From the NCBI RefSeq assembly GCF_002002735.1, contig NZ_MUNY01000053.1, positions 167,686-231,685 on the forward strand: a stretch of 64,000 nucleotides of DNA. The letters are read 5' to 3'. This DNA comes from Algoriphagus sp. A40 (GTDB taxonomy: Bacteria; Bacteroidota; Bacteroidia; Cytophagales; Cyclobacteriaceae). This document shows, in pieces, positions 8,810-17,874 of this stretch. The stretch's first letter is position 1. Each line of letters opens with the position of its first letter. Made by a program: the position numbers and the translations under genes. The notes under the pieces were generated by a model that had not been told where the DNA came from, ran no database searches, and saw nothing but the letters and a program-made list of their open reading frames with translations.

Positions 8810-8955
8810 TTTTTTTCAGATTTAAATGAACATTACCCGAAAATAAAAAACACCCAAAATCAGGTCAACTCCGAATAGGGAAATTTGAATTGGGCCAGCT
8901 ATTTTTAACTTCATTTAAAAGTTTTCTTTCTTTTAAAAGTCATCTTTCTCACAAA

Positions 8956-9678
8956 ATGTCCTTACCCTCCTTTACGATCAATTGCGACTTGGGCGAAGGA
9001 ATGCCAAATGAAGCTCAGATCATTCCATTGATTGACCTGGCAAGTGTGGCCTGTGGAGGACATTTTGGAGACCGGAATACGATCAAAACCACATTGGATT
9101 TGGTCAGAAAATCCGGGAAAAAAGCAGGTGCTCACCCCTCCTATCCGGATTTGCAGAACTTCGGAAGGAAATCTTTGGACATCAAACCGAACGAACTCCT
9201 CCAAAGTCTCCACGATCAAATCGGACTTTTCTTAGATGTGGCAAAAGCTGAAAACGTTCCGGCCGACCACATCAAGTTTCATGGGGCTTTGTATAATGAT
9301 GCCGCGGAAAACCCGATGCTTGCAGAAATTCTGATCGATTTCCTCAAAAGAAATTTTGCGGATATTCCACTATTTGTACCACCCCATTCTGAGATTGAAA
9401 AAGCTGCCATGGAATCCAATTTACCCATCCGGCTGGAAATTTTTGGAGATCGGGCATATCAGGACAATTATAATCTGGTCAGTCGAAATGCCGAAAACTC
9501 ACTTTTTACACAGACCCATCAGGTAATTTCTCATCTGGATTCCATCATCACACTGGGCCAAATCCGGACTTCTTCAGGGGGGATGATCCCAGTCAAAGCC
9601 GATACTATTTGTTTTCATGGAGACAATCCTGGAATCATGGAATTTTTACCAATTGTTCGAGATCGATTTTGGAAGTAA
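8956..9678 (+). CDS. pxpA: 5-oxoprolinase subunit A (LamB/YcsF family)
   Basis: About 240 aa. Signature residues: FTINCDLGEG at the N-terminus, ASVACGGHFGDRNT, KKAGAHPSYPD and ADHIKFHGALYN. With PxpB and PxpC it hydrolyses 5-oxoproline (pyroglutamate) to glutamate using ATP in the cytoplasm, clearing a spontaneous by-product of glutamine. I chose the ATG at 8956, which directly precedes the conserved start; the frame opens 22 codons earlier at a TTG. All three subunits are adjacent with overlaps, so this is one operon. Confidence 0.93.
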   Translation: MSLPSFTINCDLGEGMPNEAQIIPLIDLASVACGGHFGDRNTIKTTLDLVRKSGKKAGAHPSYPDLQNFGRKSLDIKPNELLQSLHDQIGLFLDVAKAENVPADHIKFHGALYNDAAENPMLAEILIDFLKRNFADIPLFVPPHSEIEKAAMESNLPIRLEIFGDRAYQDNYNLVSRNAENSLFTQTHQVISHLDSIITLGQIRTSSGGMIPVKADTICFHGDNPGIMEFLPIVRDRFWK

Positions 9679-10361
9679 AACCCCACTATACTGCCATAAG
9701 CCCTGTTTTAGGGGAACTCAAATGGATAGAAGCACCATCTGACTCTTTGCTTTCCAAACAATTGGGTTGGATAGACTTCTTGAAAAAGGAGTGGATGGAC
9801 AAGTTTATTGATATCCGGCAGGGATTCACCGCTGTCAGCATACTTTGGAATACACCGGATGACCAGCAGGCTTTTCAAAATCAGATCAGAAAATTCAAAG
9901 TCAGGCCATTTGACTTGCCATCAAGAACCTGGAAAATTCCAGTCTGTTACGATCCTGACTATGGTAAAGATTTGGGAGCCTTGGCAATCAGTCATCGAAT
10001 GACAGTCAACGTTTTGATCCAGCTTCATTCCTCCGTGACCTATCGCTTGCATTTTTTCGGCTTCCTTCCGGGATTTATGTACCTCAACGGTCTTCCGAAT
10101 CAACTCCACACTCCCCGAAAATCGGTTCCAGATCGCATGGTGGAAGCGGGATCAGTGGCCATTGGAGGATCTCAGACGGGAATTTACCCCAAGGAAAGTC
10201 CGGGAGGCTGGCACATAATCGGCAGAAGTCCGATTACCCTATTTGATCCTGAGCGAAACCCGCCGGTTTGGGGTGTTCCCGGTGATCAGATCAAATTTGA
10301 GCCGATTGATATCGAAGAAATGGAAAAACTGCTTGAAAAACCCCCATTTCCCCAATATTGA
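9669..10361 (+). CDS. pxpB: 5-oxoprolinase subunit B (KipI family)
   Basis: About 230 aa. KipI-type hallmarks: ELHSSVTY-like VLIQLHSSVTYRLHFFGFLPGF, LPNQLHTPRK, AGSVAIGGSQTGIYP, SPGGWHIIGRSP and a final PGDQIKFEPI. There is no ATG near the expected start; I place it at the TTG at 9669, overlapping the pxpA stop by 10 bases. A TTG at 9609 is also open but would overlap pxpA by 70 bases. The stop overlaps the pxpC ATG by one base (TGATG), so the subunits are translationally coupled. Confidence 0.88.
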   Translation: MEVKPHYTAISPVLGELKWIEAPSDSLLSKQLGWIDFLKKEWMDKFIDIRQGFTAVSILWNTPDDQQAFQNQIRKFKVRPFDLPSRTWKIPVCYDPDYGKDLGALAISHRMTVNVLIQLHSSVTYRLHFFGFLPGFMYLNGLPNQLHTPRKSVPDRMVEAGSVAIGGSQTGIYPKESPGGWHIIGRSPITLFDPERNPPVWGVPGDQIKFEPIDIEEMEKLLEKPPFPQY

Positions 10362-11230
10362 TGAATAGAGAAATAACCACTGCTACTGTATTGAAAACAG
10401 GTCCGGGATCCTCTGTTCAGGATTTGGGACGCTGGGGACATGCATCTTTTGGTGTACCGGTATCAGGTATCCTTGACCTGAGGTCTTTTCATTGGATCAA
10501 CCATTTACTCCAAAATCAAAAAAATGATGCGGTTTTGGAAATCTCCCAACCCGGGTTTACTATCCAATTTGACTCCCCGACTTCCATTGCTTTGGCCGGT
10601 GCCACAGCCAGCATCAAATTAAACGGACAGGACACTGAAAACTCAGGATTGATTCCCATTAAAAGGAAAGATATCCTGGAAATCGGAGGCATTTCCGCAG
10701 GGGCAAGAATTTATTTGGGGATCCGATTTGGGTTTAAAACCGAAAAAATCCTTGGTTCCAGAAGTTTTTACGAGGGTTTGACCAAAATTTCCCAGCTATC
10801 TAAAGGGTCAAAAATCCCCTATTCCATCGATTCTGGAGCGACTCCAATCTATAATGCAAAAGCAAGATGGTCAGTTGATTGGTACCAAAACGAAACGATC
10901 TTTGTCTATCCCGGACCGGATTTTTCATTGCTCAAGGAGAACGTGAAAGAAAAGTTACTAAACGAAACTTTCAGAATTTCCCAACTTTCCAACCGAATGG
11001 GAATACAGCTGCTCGAACTTCTGGAAAATGAGCTGCCTGAACTTCCAACCAATCCCGTTTATCCAGGGACAATTCAGCTTACTTCCGGTGGAAAATTGCT
11101 GATCCTCCTCAAAGATGCGCAGGTAACTGGCGGATATCCACGGATTCTTCAATTGGATGAAGAAAGCCAATGGGTAATAGCCCAAAAAAAGCCAGGAGAT
11201 CTAATTCAGATCAAACTCAAAAAGCTTTAA
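10361..11230 (+). CDS. pxpC: 5-oxoprolinase subunit C (KipA/biotin-dependent carboxyltransferase-like)
   Basis: A 289-aa KipA-family protein. It begins with VLKTGPGSSVQDLGRWGHASFGVPVSG and ends with the paired motif GGYPRILQLDEES followed by the pxpC-type GDLIQIK. It is the third subunit of the ATP-dependent 5-oxoprolinase and resembles the C-terminal part of urea amidolyase. Its ATG overlaps the pxpB stop by one base. It closes the operon; no transporter gene is attached. Confidence 0.92.
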   Translation: MNREITTATVLKTGPGSSVQDLGRWGHASFGVPVSGILDLRSFHWINHLLQNQKNDAVLEISQPGFTIQFDSPTSIALAGATASIKLNGQDTENSGLIPIKRKDILEIGGISAGARIYLGIRFGFKTEKILGSRSFYEGLTKISQLSKGSKIPYSIDSGATPIYNAKARWSVDWYQNETIFVYPGPDFSLLKENVKEKLLNETFRISQLSNRMGIQLLELLENELPELPTNPVYPGTIQLTSGGKLLILLKDAQVTGGYPRILQLDEESQWVIAQKKPGDLIQIKLKKL

Positions 11231-11380
11231 TCCGGATTGCATTCTTTTTTCTGAAAACAGGTTTTACAATAAAATAGACTGGTATTTCTTCCTTTTTTCT
11301 CCAAAAAAAACATCCCGCAATTTGAGCAAAGGACTTAAGCCTGCTATCTTACCATTACAACTTTTACAACCCGAACAACC

Positions 11381-12895
11381 ATGGACTCTGTTTTGACCGA
11401 AAAAATCCTCGCCCAGGGAATGAACCCTGAAACCGTCGCCCAACAAATCGAAAACTTTAAAAATGGATTTCCATTTCTGAAAATCACCGCCCCGGCCACC
11501 CCGGGAGACGGAATCCAAATTCTTTCTGATTCCGAACTTGCACAATTCACAGACTCATATCCCGGCAAAGCCTCAAGAATTGATGTGGTCAAATTTGTCC
11601 CGGCCTCGGGAGCTGCATCGAGAATGTTCAAGGATCTGTTCTCATTTCTGGATGGGGACGGAGACTTGGAGAAAAGCTCTTTTACCAAGAAATTCATTCA
11701 GAACCTTTCGAAGTTTGCGTTTTACTCGGATCTCAATTCAGCTTTGGAAGCCCAGGGAAGCAGCATTCAGTCCTGCTTGGATTCCAAAGATTACAAAAAA
11801 ATCGTTGCCGCTTTGCTTTCAGAAGAGGGTTTGGGATACGGCAACCTGCCAAAAGGGCTCCTGAGATTTCATAAATATCCAAGCGAAAACCGGACTCCTG
11901 CACAGGAACATTTGGTGGAAGGAGTTCAATATGGCTTGGGCAAAGGAAACACCGTCAAAATCCATTTTACCGTTTCACCCGAGCATGAAGAAAAATTCAA
12001 GGCTGAAATTGGAAAAGTTCTCCCAAGTCTGAAGTCCTCCAGTAGAGTAGAGTTTGAAGTCAGCTATTCCCATCAGAAAAAGTCCACGGACACGATTGCG
12101 GTAACTATGGACAACACCCCCTTTGGAGAAGATGACGGCAGCTTACTATTCAGGCCAGCAGGTCACGGGGCATTGTTGGACAATCTGAATGACATCAAAG
12201 CCGATCTGATCTTCATCAAAAACATTGACAATGTCGTGCCAGACCGTCTCAAAGAAACCACCAAAAACTACAAGATGGCAATTGCCGGATTGCTTCTGGA
12301 AGTTCAGGAAAAGGTGTTTCAAGCCCTCCGAGGAATGGAAAGTGAATACAGGGAAACTTATGCTGAAATGGCCGAAAAGGTGTTTAAAGAGGATTTGAAA
12401 GGGAAACTCCCCTCCGATTTTGGTTCCAAGTCCAAAGAGGAAAAGGCAGCTTTCCTGAAGACGAAACTTAACCGTCCTATCCGAGTCTGCGGAATGGTAA
12501 AAAACACCGGTGAACCGGGAGGCGGGCCTTTCTGGATCCAGGAATCAGATGGATCCCAATCACTTCAGATTCTTGAAACTGCACAAATTGATTTGAATGA
12601 CCCGGATTCAAAAAAGCATTTCCAAGCTTCAACTCACTTCAATCCCGTGGATTTGGTTTGCGGAACCAAAGATTACAAGGGGAATTCCTTTGACCTGATG
12701 CAATTTAGAGATATGCAGACAGGCTTTATCACAGAGAAATCCAAAAGCGGAAGAGATCTAAAAGCACTGGAACTTCCCGGACTCTGGAATGGAGCCATGG
12801 CCGGCTGGAACACGCTGTTTGTCGAAGTGCCGCTGATTACATTCAATCCTGTGAAAACTGTAAATGATCTTCTGAGAGAGGAACATCAGGGATAG
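11381..12895 (+). CDS. DUF4301 family protein
   Basis: A 504-aa soluble protein of the DUF4301 family, widely conserved in Bacteroidota and of unknown function. Recognisable stretches: VKFVPASGAASRMFKDLFSF near residue 75 (a nucleotide-binding-like loop), LLRFHKYPSENRTPAQEHLVEG near 160, LFRPAGHGALLDNLNDI near 260 and GMVKNTGEPGGGPFW near 370. The phosphate-loop-like PASGAASRM and the GHGAL motif suggest a nucleotidyltransferase-type fold, but that is inference. The gene stands alone between the pxp operon and a convergent WYL regulator. Confidence 0.85.
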   Translation: MDSVLTEKILAQGMNPETVAQQIENFKNGFPFLKITAPATPGDGIQILSDSELAQFTDSYPGKASRIDVVKFVPASGAASRMFKDLFSFLDGDGDLEKSSFTKKFIQNLSKFAFYSDLNSALEAQGSSIQSCLDSKDYKKIVAALLSEEGLGYGNLPKGLLRFHKYPSENRTPAQEHLVEGVQYGLGKGNTVKIHFTVSPEHEEKFKAEIGKVLPSLKSSSRVEFEVSYSHQKKSTDTIAVTMDNTPFGEDDGSLLFRPAGHGALLDNLNDIKADLIFIKNIDNVVPDRLKETTKNYKMAIAGLLLEVQEKVFQALRGMESEYRETYAEMAEKVFKEDLKGKLPSDFGSKSKEEKAAFLKTKLNRPIRVCGMVKNTGEPGGGPFWIQESDGSQSLQILETAQIDLNDPDSKKHFQASTHFNPVDLVCGTKDYKGNSFDLMQFRDMQTGFITEKSKSGRDLKALELPGLWNGAMAGWNTLFVEVPLITFNPVKTVNDLLREEHQG

Positions 12896-12907
12896 AGCCA
12901 AGACCTT

Positions 12908-12946
12908 AGACTCAAGAGCCAAGATGTTTTCTTTGCTCTTGGGTCT
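12908..12946. terminator. Hairpin between convergent genes
   Basis: AGACTCAAGAGC pairs with GCTCTTGGGTCT around a 15-base loop. It lies between the DUF4301 stop and the stop of the WYL regulator and could terminate both; the T runs are weak. Confidence 0.45.
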
Positions 12947-12972
12947 TGAATCTTGATACTTATGTCTTGCTA

Positions 12973-13884
12973 CTAAAACAGTCCCCTCGCCACCTGCTCC
13001 TTCAAATACGCTTTCATCTCCTCCCCTTCTTCTACTTTTATTTCGCCCGGCAATCCTAAAATAAACCTTGCCAATCCAGGTAGTTGGGAGATTTCGCCCT
13101 GAAAGTAATATTGATTTCTGTTCTTAATAGACATAAATGGAAGGGCATTGGGGTGCTCCTCAAGCATCAATTGGTGGGCTTTCTTGCTTAGTTTGAGCTT
13201 GACGGAAAATTTCCTTTTTCCAGAAAACCCAAAAAGCGCCTGCTCTGGAAGTTCGTGCTTGGTTTCGAATTTCCAGGATTCAGAACCGACCACCACATCA
13301 CCAATCCGCTCGATCTTAAAAACTTTCATGCTTTTGCTTTCCAGCTCAAAGGCATAAATACTTTCGTAATCACTAGAAAATCCTACGGGCTCCACCCGTC
13401 GATCAGACACGGTATCGCTGCTAAGAGAATAGTAATCTTTGAGCCAAATCTGTTTTTTGCCTGAAATCCCCTGTCCTATCTGATCCACAAATCGGCCCAA
13501 ATTTGCTTTAAACAGTTGTTCAGTTCCTTGTTTGACTTCTGATCGGAGTTGAAGTTTTTGCAAAAGTGAATCTCTCAGCAAATTGCCTTTGCCTTGACTC
13601 TCTATCAGTCCCTTCAGCCAGAGACTTTCTTCCTGCGAGAAAGTGCTGTAGGCCATGGCAGGTTGATTGCCGGGTCTGTCTTTGATTTTGTATTTGCTGA
13701 ATTCTTTGATGACTTCAAAACCCAAAGCTTCTAACAGCTTGAAATACCGATAAATAGTCCGCTCATCCGTTTCAAGCAATTCTGCCAAGCGATGCACCGG
13801 CTTCCCGATATTTCCCTGAAGAAGGTTGATCAATTTGAAAACACGAAGGATTTTTTGCTGTTCGATTTGTCCTGACTGGCTCAT
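12973..13884 (-). CDS. HTH and WYL-domain transcriptional regulator
   Basis: About 303 aa. Residues 1-65 form a DeoR-type winged helix (ILRVFKLINLLQGNIGKPVHRLAELLETDERTIYRYFKLL in parts). The C-terminal half (from about 165) is a WYL-type ligand domain (KQIWLKDYYSLSSD, RRVEPVGFSSDYESIYAFE) followed by a WCX-like tail. WYL regulators sense nucleotides or DNA-damage products in several bacteria. I chose the ATG at 13884 because it directly precedes the HTH; the frame runs 27 codons further upstream toward a tandem repeat. The target genes are unknown. Confidence 0.85.
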   Translation of the reverse strand: MSQSGQIEQQKILRVFKLINLLQGNIGKPVHRLAELLETDERTIYRYFKLLEALGFEVIKEFSKYKIKDRPGNQPAMAYSTFSQEESLWLKGLIESQGKGNLLRDSLLQKLQLRSEVKQGTEQLFKANLGRFVDQIGQGISGKKQIWLKDYYSLSSDTVSDRRVEPVGFSSDYESIYAFELESKSMKVFKIERIGDVVVGSESWKFETKHELPEQALFGFSGKRKFSVKLKLSKKAHQLMLEEHPNALPFMSIKNRNQYYFQGEISQLPGLARFILGLPGEIKVEEGEEMKAYLKEQVARGLF

Positions 13885-13961
13885 GATAATTTGACGATAG
13901 GTGTCTAAAAGTAGGGAAAGAACTGATACTTTTCGAAAGGGATGACACATATTGTCGGACC

Positions 13962-14056
13962 TCAATGGTTCAAGTCTGACTCAATGGTTCAAGTCTGACT
14001 CAATGGTTCAAGTCTGACTCAATGGTTCAAGTCTGACTCAATGGTTCAAGTCTTCA
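13962..14056. repeat. Tandem 19-bp repeat, nearly 5 copies
   Basis: Unit TCAATGGTTCAAGTCTGAC, four identical head-to-tail copies from 13962 to 14037 and a fifth that runs into a REP palindrome (CAAGTC-TTCA-GACTTG). The unit contains the left arm of that REP, so the array probably arose by slippage at a REP. It lies just upstream of the WYL gene and beside the RAYT gene. Confidence 0.9.
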
Positions 14057-14092
14057 GACTTGGACCAAGAGAATGCAGTCTTCAGACTGCAA
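14045..14092. repeat. REP palindrome pair on the 3' side of the RAYT gene
   Basis: Two perfect palindromes: CAAGTC-TTCA-GACTTG at 14047-14062 and GCAGTC-TTCA-GACTGC at 14075-14090. The pair directly follows the transposase stop and is mirrored on the gene's other side. Both types recur at 17.6 and 43.1-43.5 kb. Confidence 0.85.
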
Positions 14093-14096
14093 AAAC

Positions 14097-14651
14097 CTAT
14101 TCAATCAAAATAACCTCAATTAATTGCTCAGGTAACCCTGCATAGTTTATTGCACTACTGTAAAGGTAATCCTCAGGTGATAGTACAATTCCAGCCACAA
14201 CCGGATTTTGATGGATGTAATTTAAACAACGGGTAATTTTATCATTTGTATTCAATTCAATTGGGTGGCTGTGTTGTTGCCATACCTGAAAATGAGTGTT
14301 GTTTGCATTCGTATTTCCTGCTTTTGAAAAGTGCCAAAGCAAGAAGTTTTTGCGGCTTTCTATAGACAATGTTTTGATTTCTTCAATAATTTTCACCGCA
14401 GTAAACTTCTTGATGTCTCTGATTATATCCTCCAGTTTTGAATCAGCATTTCTTCCAATTATCAAATGCACATGGCTGGACATTATACAATAGGCACATA
14501 GTTCCAATCCCTTATTTTCCTTACAATATTTAAGGGAGTTCAGAAAAATATCCCGGTACACTTGGCGGGTAAAAAGATCAATCCATTCTACAACTGTGAA
14601 AGTGACAAAGTATAATTTCTCTTGATCTCGTATCTTAAATTTTCTACTCAT
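14097..14651 (-). CDS. REP-associated tyrosine transposase (RAYT, Y1_Tnp)
   Basis: A 184-aa HUH-type single-strand DNA nuclease related to IS200/IS605 TnpA. The metal-binding His-x-His sits in CIMSSHVHLII near residue 58, after the family start YFVTFTVVEWIDLF; the end has the typical NYIHQNPVVAGIV segment. RAYTs act on REP hairpins, and here REP pairs lie on both sides of the gene (14047-14090 and 14709-14756). I chose the ATG at 14651; a TTG two codons upstream is also open. The gene appears intact. Confidence 0.9.
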   Translation of the reverse strand: MSRKFKIRDQEKLYFVTFTVVEWIDLFTRQVYRDIFLNSLKYCKENKGLELCAYCIMSSHVHLIIGRNADSKLEDIIRDIKKFTAVKIIEEIKTLSIESRKNFLLWHFSKAGNTNANNTHFQVWQQHSHPIELNTNDKITRCLNYIHQNPVVAGIVLSPEDYLYSSAINYAGLPEQLIEVILIE

Positions 14652-14708
14652 AATCAAAAAGTTATCTTGAAAAAGTTGACTTGTAATTTAGTGATTTTCG
14701 GATTAGTC

Positions 14709-14756
14709 GCAGTCTGAAGACTGCATTATTTAGGTCCAAGTCTAAAGACTTGAACC
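14709..14756. repeat. REP palindrome pair on the 5' side of the RAYT gene
   Basis: GCAGTC-TGAA-GACTGC at 14709-14724 and GGTCCAAGTC-TAAA-GACTTGAACC at 14733-14756. Together with the pair past the gene's other end they bracket the transposase as an inverted set. Confidence 0.85.
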
Positions 14757-14821
14757 ATTAGAATCTTAAGTCCTGAATCAATTCAGCCTATTTTCTATGC
14801 CAATTCCCCTATTTTTGATCC

Positions 14822-16399
14822 ATGTCCCTTTCCGAAATGAAATTTATCCAATCAAAGTCTTTTGCTTTTTGGATTGGAGCACTTTTCCTTTTCGGGTATT
14901 GGCTTTTTGGCTTTGACGGGATCACTTTTTCGGACGATGTCTTTTACCTTCTGGCCGGGAAAAGCTTTTGGGAAGGCAGCATGGAATTCAATTCTTACCA
15001 CTTTTCCACCCGTTGGGGAGCATACGTTCCTTCAGGGCTGATCGGCTTTCTTATTGGCTTTGACCCGCATAAGATATCGCTGATCTCCCTAGTCAGCTAC
15101 CTAGGGACACTGGCACTCCTACTCAGGATTTTGCCCAAAAGCCAGAATCCCTGGATTTTGCTCGTTTGGTTTTCCAGCCAAATCTACTTCCTCCATTTTC
15201 TGACCAAAGTTTATCCGGATTCACTATTGGTTTTTTGGATTGTGCTGGTTCCGTTTTCTGCTATTTATCGCCAAGAGAAGCCCTTTCTTTCCGCTTTGGG
15301 AGTCATTTCGGGTTTGTTGTTCGGCTTTCTGACCAAAGAAACCATTGTCTTTTTGGGACTGCTGCCCATTCTTCTTTTCTGGTTTGATTGGAAAAAAGGC
15401 AATAAGTATCTGTCGTTCTACTTTTGCTTGATTGGATTGGGAATAGCCTTTGGGACTCTTTATCTGGGCTATTTCTGGATCAAATTCGGAAGTCCGTTTT
15501 ATCGGTTTGAATCGATCCAGGATGGCCATTACATTTCGGAATTTACCTATGCTGACAAAAGCTTTTGGGTCATGCTGAAGCGCTTGACCATTATGCCCAT
15601 TGTGACTTTTGTTGAACGTTCTTATTGGCTTTGGTTAGTTTTTGCTATTCCCGGATTGGTTAAAATCCGGAAAAAACCCCAAAGCCCCGGAATTGAATTT
15701 GGGCTGGCTTTCTTCAGCTTGCTAGTTTGCTTTTGGCTGATGAGTACAAATTTCAAGTTTTACAATCCCATTTACCTCAATCCCCGGCACCTGATCATTT
15801 TTGTGCCGATACTTGCCTTTTTGATCAGTTTGGGATGGGAGTATTGGCAGGCAGACCAGAAACTCAAACGATTGATGGCAATTTTAATCTTGTTTGGAGC
15901 TGCTATCAGCCTGCTCCAGCAGGATTGGAAAATGGCCGGATTTCAGGCTTTGGCGATTCTGATCCTTTATGCTTTTCAAGGCCAAAAACTTACATGGGCA
16001 ATCGGGATTTACCTGCTGGTACCCGGATTGCTAGCCATCAGGTACCAGCAGAATCTAAAGGAATATCCCCTGCTGATTAAAGCATTAATCGAAGAAGTAA
16101 AAAGCGCAGAAAATCAATCGCTTATCCTTACAAATAATTTCCTGGATTTCAGCAAAGGAGTTTTGTTTTATGAAGACAGAAATGCCCAAAAACTCCTTTT
16201 CCCAATCGAAAAACTGGATTCGATTCGGGCTTTGCGGCCGACAAAAATCCGGGTAATCCTTTACGATTATTACAGGCATGCCTATCCCAAAGAGCAAGAG
16301 GATGTGGATATATTGGAACCTTGGTTGCTGGAAAATTATATCCTGAATTCTGAAGAAACCGAAGGCCAGGTTTGGATCAGAACATATTCAAGGAAATAA
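14822..16399 (+). CDS. GT-C type membrane glycosyltransferase (ArnT/PMT-like)
   Basis: A 525-aa multi-pass protein with about 10-12 hydrophobic helices. After the first helix comes an acidic loop with FSDDVFYLLAGKSFWEG, the position of the catalytic Asp pair in GT39/GT83 lipid-linked sugar transferases. The C-terminal 120 residues look extracytoplasmic. Such enzymes use a polyprenyl-phosphate sugar to modify lipids, glycans or proteins on the outer face of the inner membrane. Donor and acceptor cannot be read. It is a single gene with REP sequence just upstream. Confidence 0.8.
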   Translation: MSLSEMKFIQSKSFAFWIGALFLFGYWLFGFDGITFSDDVFYLLAGKSFWEGSMEFNSYHFSTRWGAYVPSGLIGFLIGFDPHKISLISLVSYLGTLALLLRILPKSQNPWILLVWFSSQIYFLHFLTKVYPDSLLVFWIVLVPFSAIYRQEKPFLSALGVISGLLFGFLTKETIVFLGLLPILLFWFDWKKGNKYLSFYFCLIGLGIAFGTLYLGYFWIKFGSPFYRFESIQDGHYISEFTYADKSFWVMLKRLTIMPIVTFVERSYWLWLVFAIPGLVKIRKKPQSPGIEFGLAFFSLLVCFWLMSTNFKFYNPIYLNPRHLIIFVPILAFLISLGWEYWQADQKLKRLMAILILFGAAISLLQQDWKMAGFQALAILILYAFQGQKLTWAIGIYLLVPGLLAIRYQQNLKEYPLLIKALIEEVKSAENQSLILTNNFLDFSKGVLFYEDRNAQKLLFPIEKLDSIRALRPTKIRVILYDYYRHAYPKEQEDVDILEPWLLENYILNSEETEGQVWIRTYSRK

Positions 16400-16472
16400 A
16401 ATTTCGCAGCTTTCTTTGCTCAGAAAAAATCCGGTTGGGATCAATGAAACAATACCTTAAGGATTCTGCATC

Positions 16473-16967
16473 TTATCGCGTGATGGTCAACTTATTTCCA
16501 TTTACCTGTGTGGAATATTGGGTCAATGGCGACATCGCCGGTCCGTTTAGTACTCGGCCGGATGGGTCAAACTGCGAACCATGACAGGCACAGGTAAAGC
16601 GATCCACCGAAAAGGTCCAGTTTGTGGCGCAACCCTGGTGGGTACAAACAGAATCCAAAGCTGTATAGGAACCGTTGACATTGACTACCAAGGTCCTTGC
16701 ATTTTCTATCAACAGCCAGTTTCCGGAAGTTTTTAGCCTTGATTGAATGGACAGGTCAATGCTGATCGTGTTTCCGGAAAAAACGATTCCACTTGAGGAA
16801 CCTCCGGAAGGATTGGGAATATTGGGATCAGCACCTTCGGTAGGGGAACATGAGGAAAAAAAAGCGGCTCCAATTGTGCCCAAAACAACAGAAACTCCGG
16901 CCTTTTCAAGAAATTTTCTCCTGGAATCGGTCAAACTCCCTGATTTTGTGGCAATCAAATTTTCCAT
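16473..16967 (-). CDS. Rieske [2Fe-2S] protein, Tat-exported lipoprotein-like
   Basis: A 164-aa protein. The N-terminus has a twin-arginine motif (SRRKFLEKAG) and a hydrophobic stretch ending in FFSSCS, which could be a lipobox. Both cluster-binding boxes are present: CTHQGC near residue 110 and CACHGSQFD near 128. The Tat signal fits export of a folded Fe-S protein. It resembles the Rieske subunits of quinol-cytochrome c reductases and the small standalone Rieske proteins of Bacteroidota. No cytochrome b gene is adjacent, so its redox partner is unknown. Confidence 0.9.
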   Translation of the reverse strand: MENLIATKSGSLTDSRRKFLEKAGVSVVLGTIGAAFFSSCSPTEGADPNIPNPSGGSSSGIVFSGNTISIDLSIQSRLKTSGNWLLIENARTLVVNVNGSYTALDSVCTHQGCATNWTFSVDRFTCACHGSQFDPSGRVLNGPAMSPLTQYSTQVNGNKLTITR

Positions 16968-17051
16968 AGCTGATAGTTTACATAGGTATTTGAAAACAAA
17001 TACGAATATTCCGTCCTCCTTGGATGGTAACTATTTCGGGAATTTAACCTG

Positions 17052-17570
17052 TCAAAAATATTTTGGTTTCAAAATTTCGCTGACCACAATGGCTTGCTTC
17101 AGGGTCTTGGGATTTTTGAGCAATTCCGCATAGGGATTCACTTTCTTGGGATTCAGTGAATCGTAGTCAATTTTCAATAGGGGAATTGAAGGAATACTAT
17201 GGGTGTCTTTGAATTTCAGGTAGGGATTTTTCTTTGAGGCGGCAAATGCTCCTTCATAGTGTCTTGCCTCGTCATCTACTTCTTCTTCCACCACAGGTTT
17301 TCTCGAGGCCACTGGTTTGGGTTGTGGAATATGAGAAGGAATCGGATTTGGTCGATAGGGTTCAGGCTTGGGAGGTGCAGGTTTTTCTGCAGTTGGATTT
17401 TGGGCCTGTCGGATTTCCTTCAGCAGATCTTCAAAAGTCATCCCTTTCTGGGGTGGTTCTTGCCGGGTATCACCCTCCTCAGGCAATTCCTGTCCTCCTT
17501 TTTTCTTTGTGGCCTGATAGATGAAATAGGCCACAATGGCAATGATGTAAATGATATTTCCCAAATCCAT
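17052..17570 (-). CDS. Membrane-anchored hypothetical protein with proline-rich linker
   Basis: About 172 aa. A single N-terminal helix (IIYIIAIVAYFIYQ) with a short outside end is followed by a basic stop (KKKGGQ), a segment with MTFEDLLKEIRQAQ and a Pro-rich stretch (PAPPKPEPYRPNPIPSHI). The tail ends in a conserved-looking helix, LLKNPKTLKQAIVVSEIL, then KPKYF. This layout is common in Bacteroidota, often annotated only as hypothetical. I chose the ATG at 17570, which begins the helix. The function is unknown. Confidence 0.72.
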   Translation of the reverse strand: MDLGNIIYIIAIVAYFIYQATKKKGGQELPEEGDTRQEPPQKGMTFEDLLKEIRQAQNPTAEKPAPPKPEPYRPNPIPSHIPQPKPVASRKPVVEEEVDDEARHYEGAFAASKKNPYLKFKDTHSIPSIPLLKIDYDSLNPKKVNPYAELLKNPKTLKQAIVVSEILKPKYF

Positions 17571-17639
17571 GGGTTCAAGGTAATTGAATAATTGGAAAAT
17601 TGGAAGGTTGTAATGTTGGAAAATTGGTTTCAACATCAA

Positions 17640-17762
17640 CGGTTCAAGTCTTAAGACTTGGACCTACTATGATGCAGTCTTCGGACTGCCTTTATTGTAT
17701 TTTCAAATTATCAGCAGTCTGAAGACTGCATACTGAAAAGCACAAGACTGAAGTCTTGTGCT
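17640..17762. repeat. Cluster of four REP palindromes
   Basis: In order: GGTTCAAGTC-TTAA-GACTTGGACC, GCAGTC-TTCG-GACTGC, GCAGTC-TGAA-GACTGC and GCACAAGAC-TGAA-GTCTTGTGC. All share the GTC-N4-GAC core of the palindromes beside the RAYT gene at 14.1 kb. They form an alternating array upstream of the gene ending at 17052. Confidence 0.88.
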
Positions 17763-17874
17763 AATCGGGGGCACAGTTTTGCGCTAATCGGGCTAATCGG
17801 GGCAAATCTGCCTCTTTACATTTGGTGAAAAAAATGGATCACCTATTTCTAAATGATCCATTCTTGGCAACAAT

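Noticed and set aside
11240..11340. Minus-strand zinc-ribbon-like frame (LCSNCGMFFLEKKG, FYCKTCFQKKEC)
   Set aside because: CxxC pairs are attractive, but a stop codon lies two codons before the first motif and there is no start, so at best it is a fragment.
13962..14056. Possible CRISPR array
   Set aside because: The units are 19 bases head to tail with no spacers, and there are no cas genes in the window.
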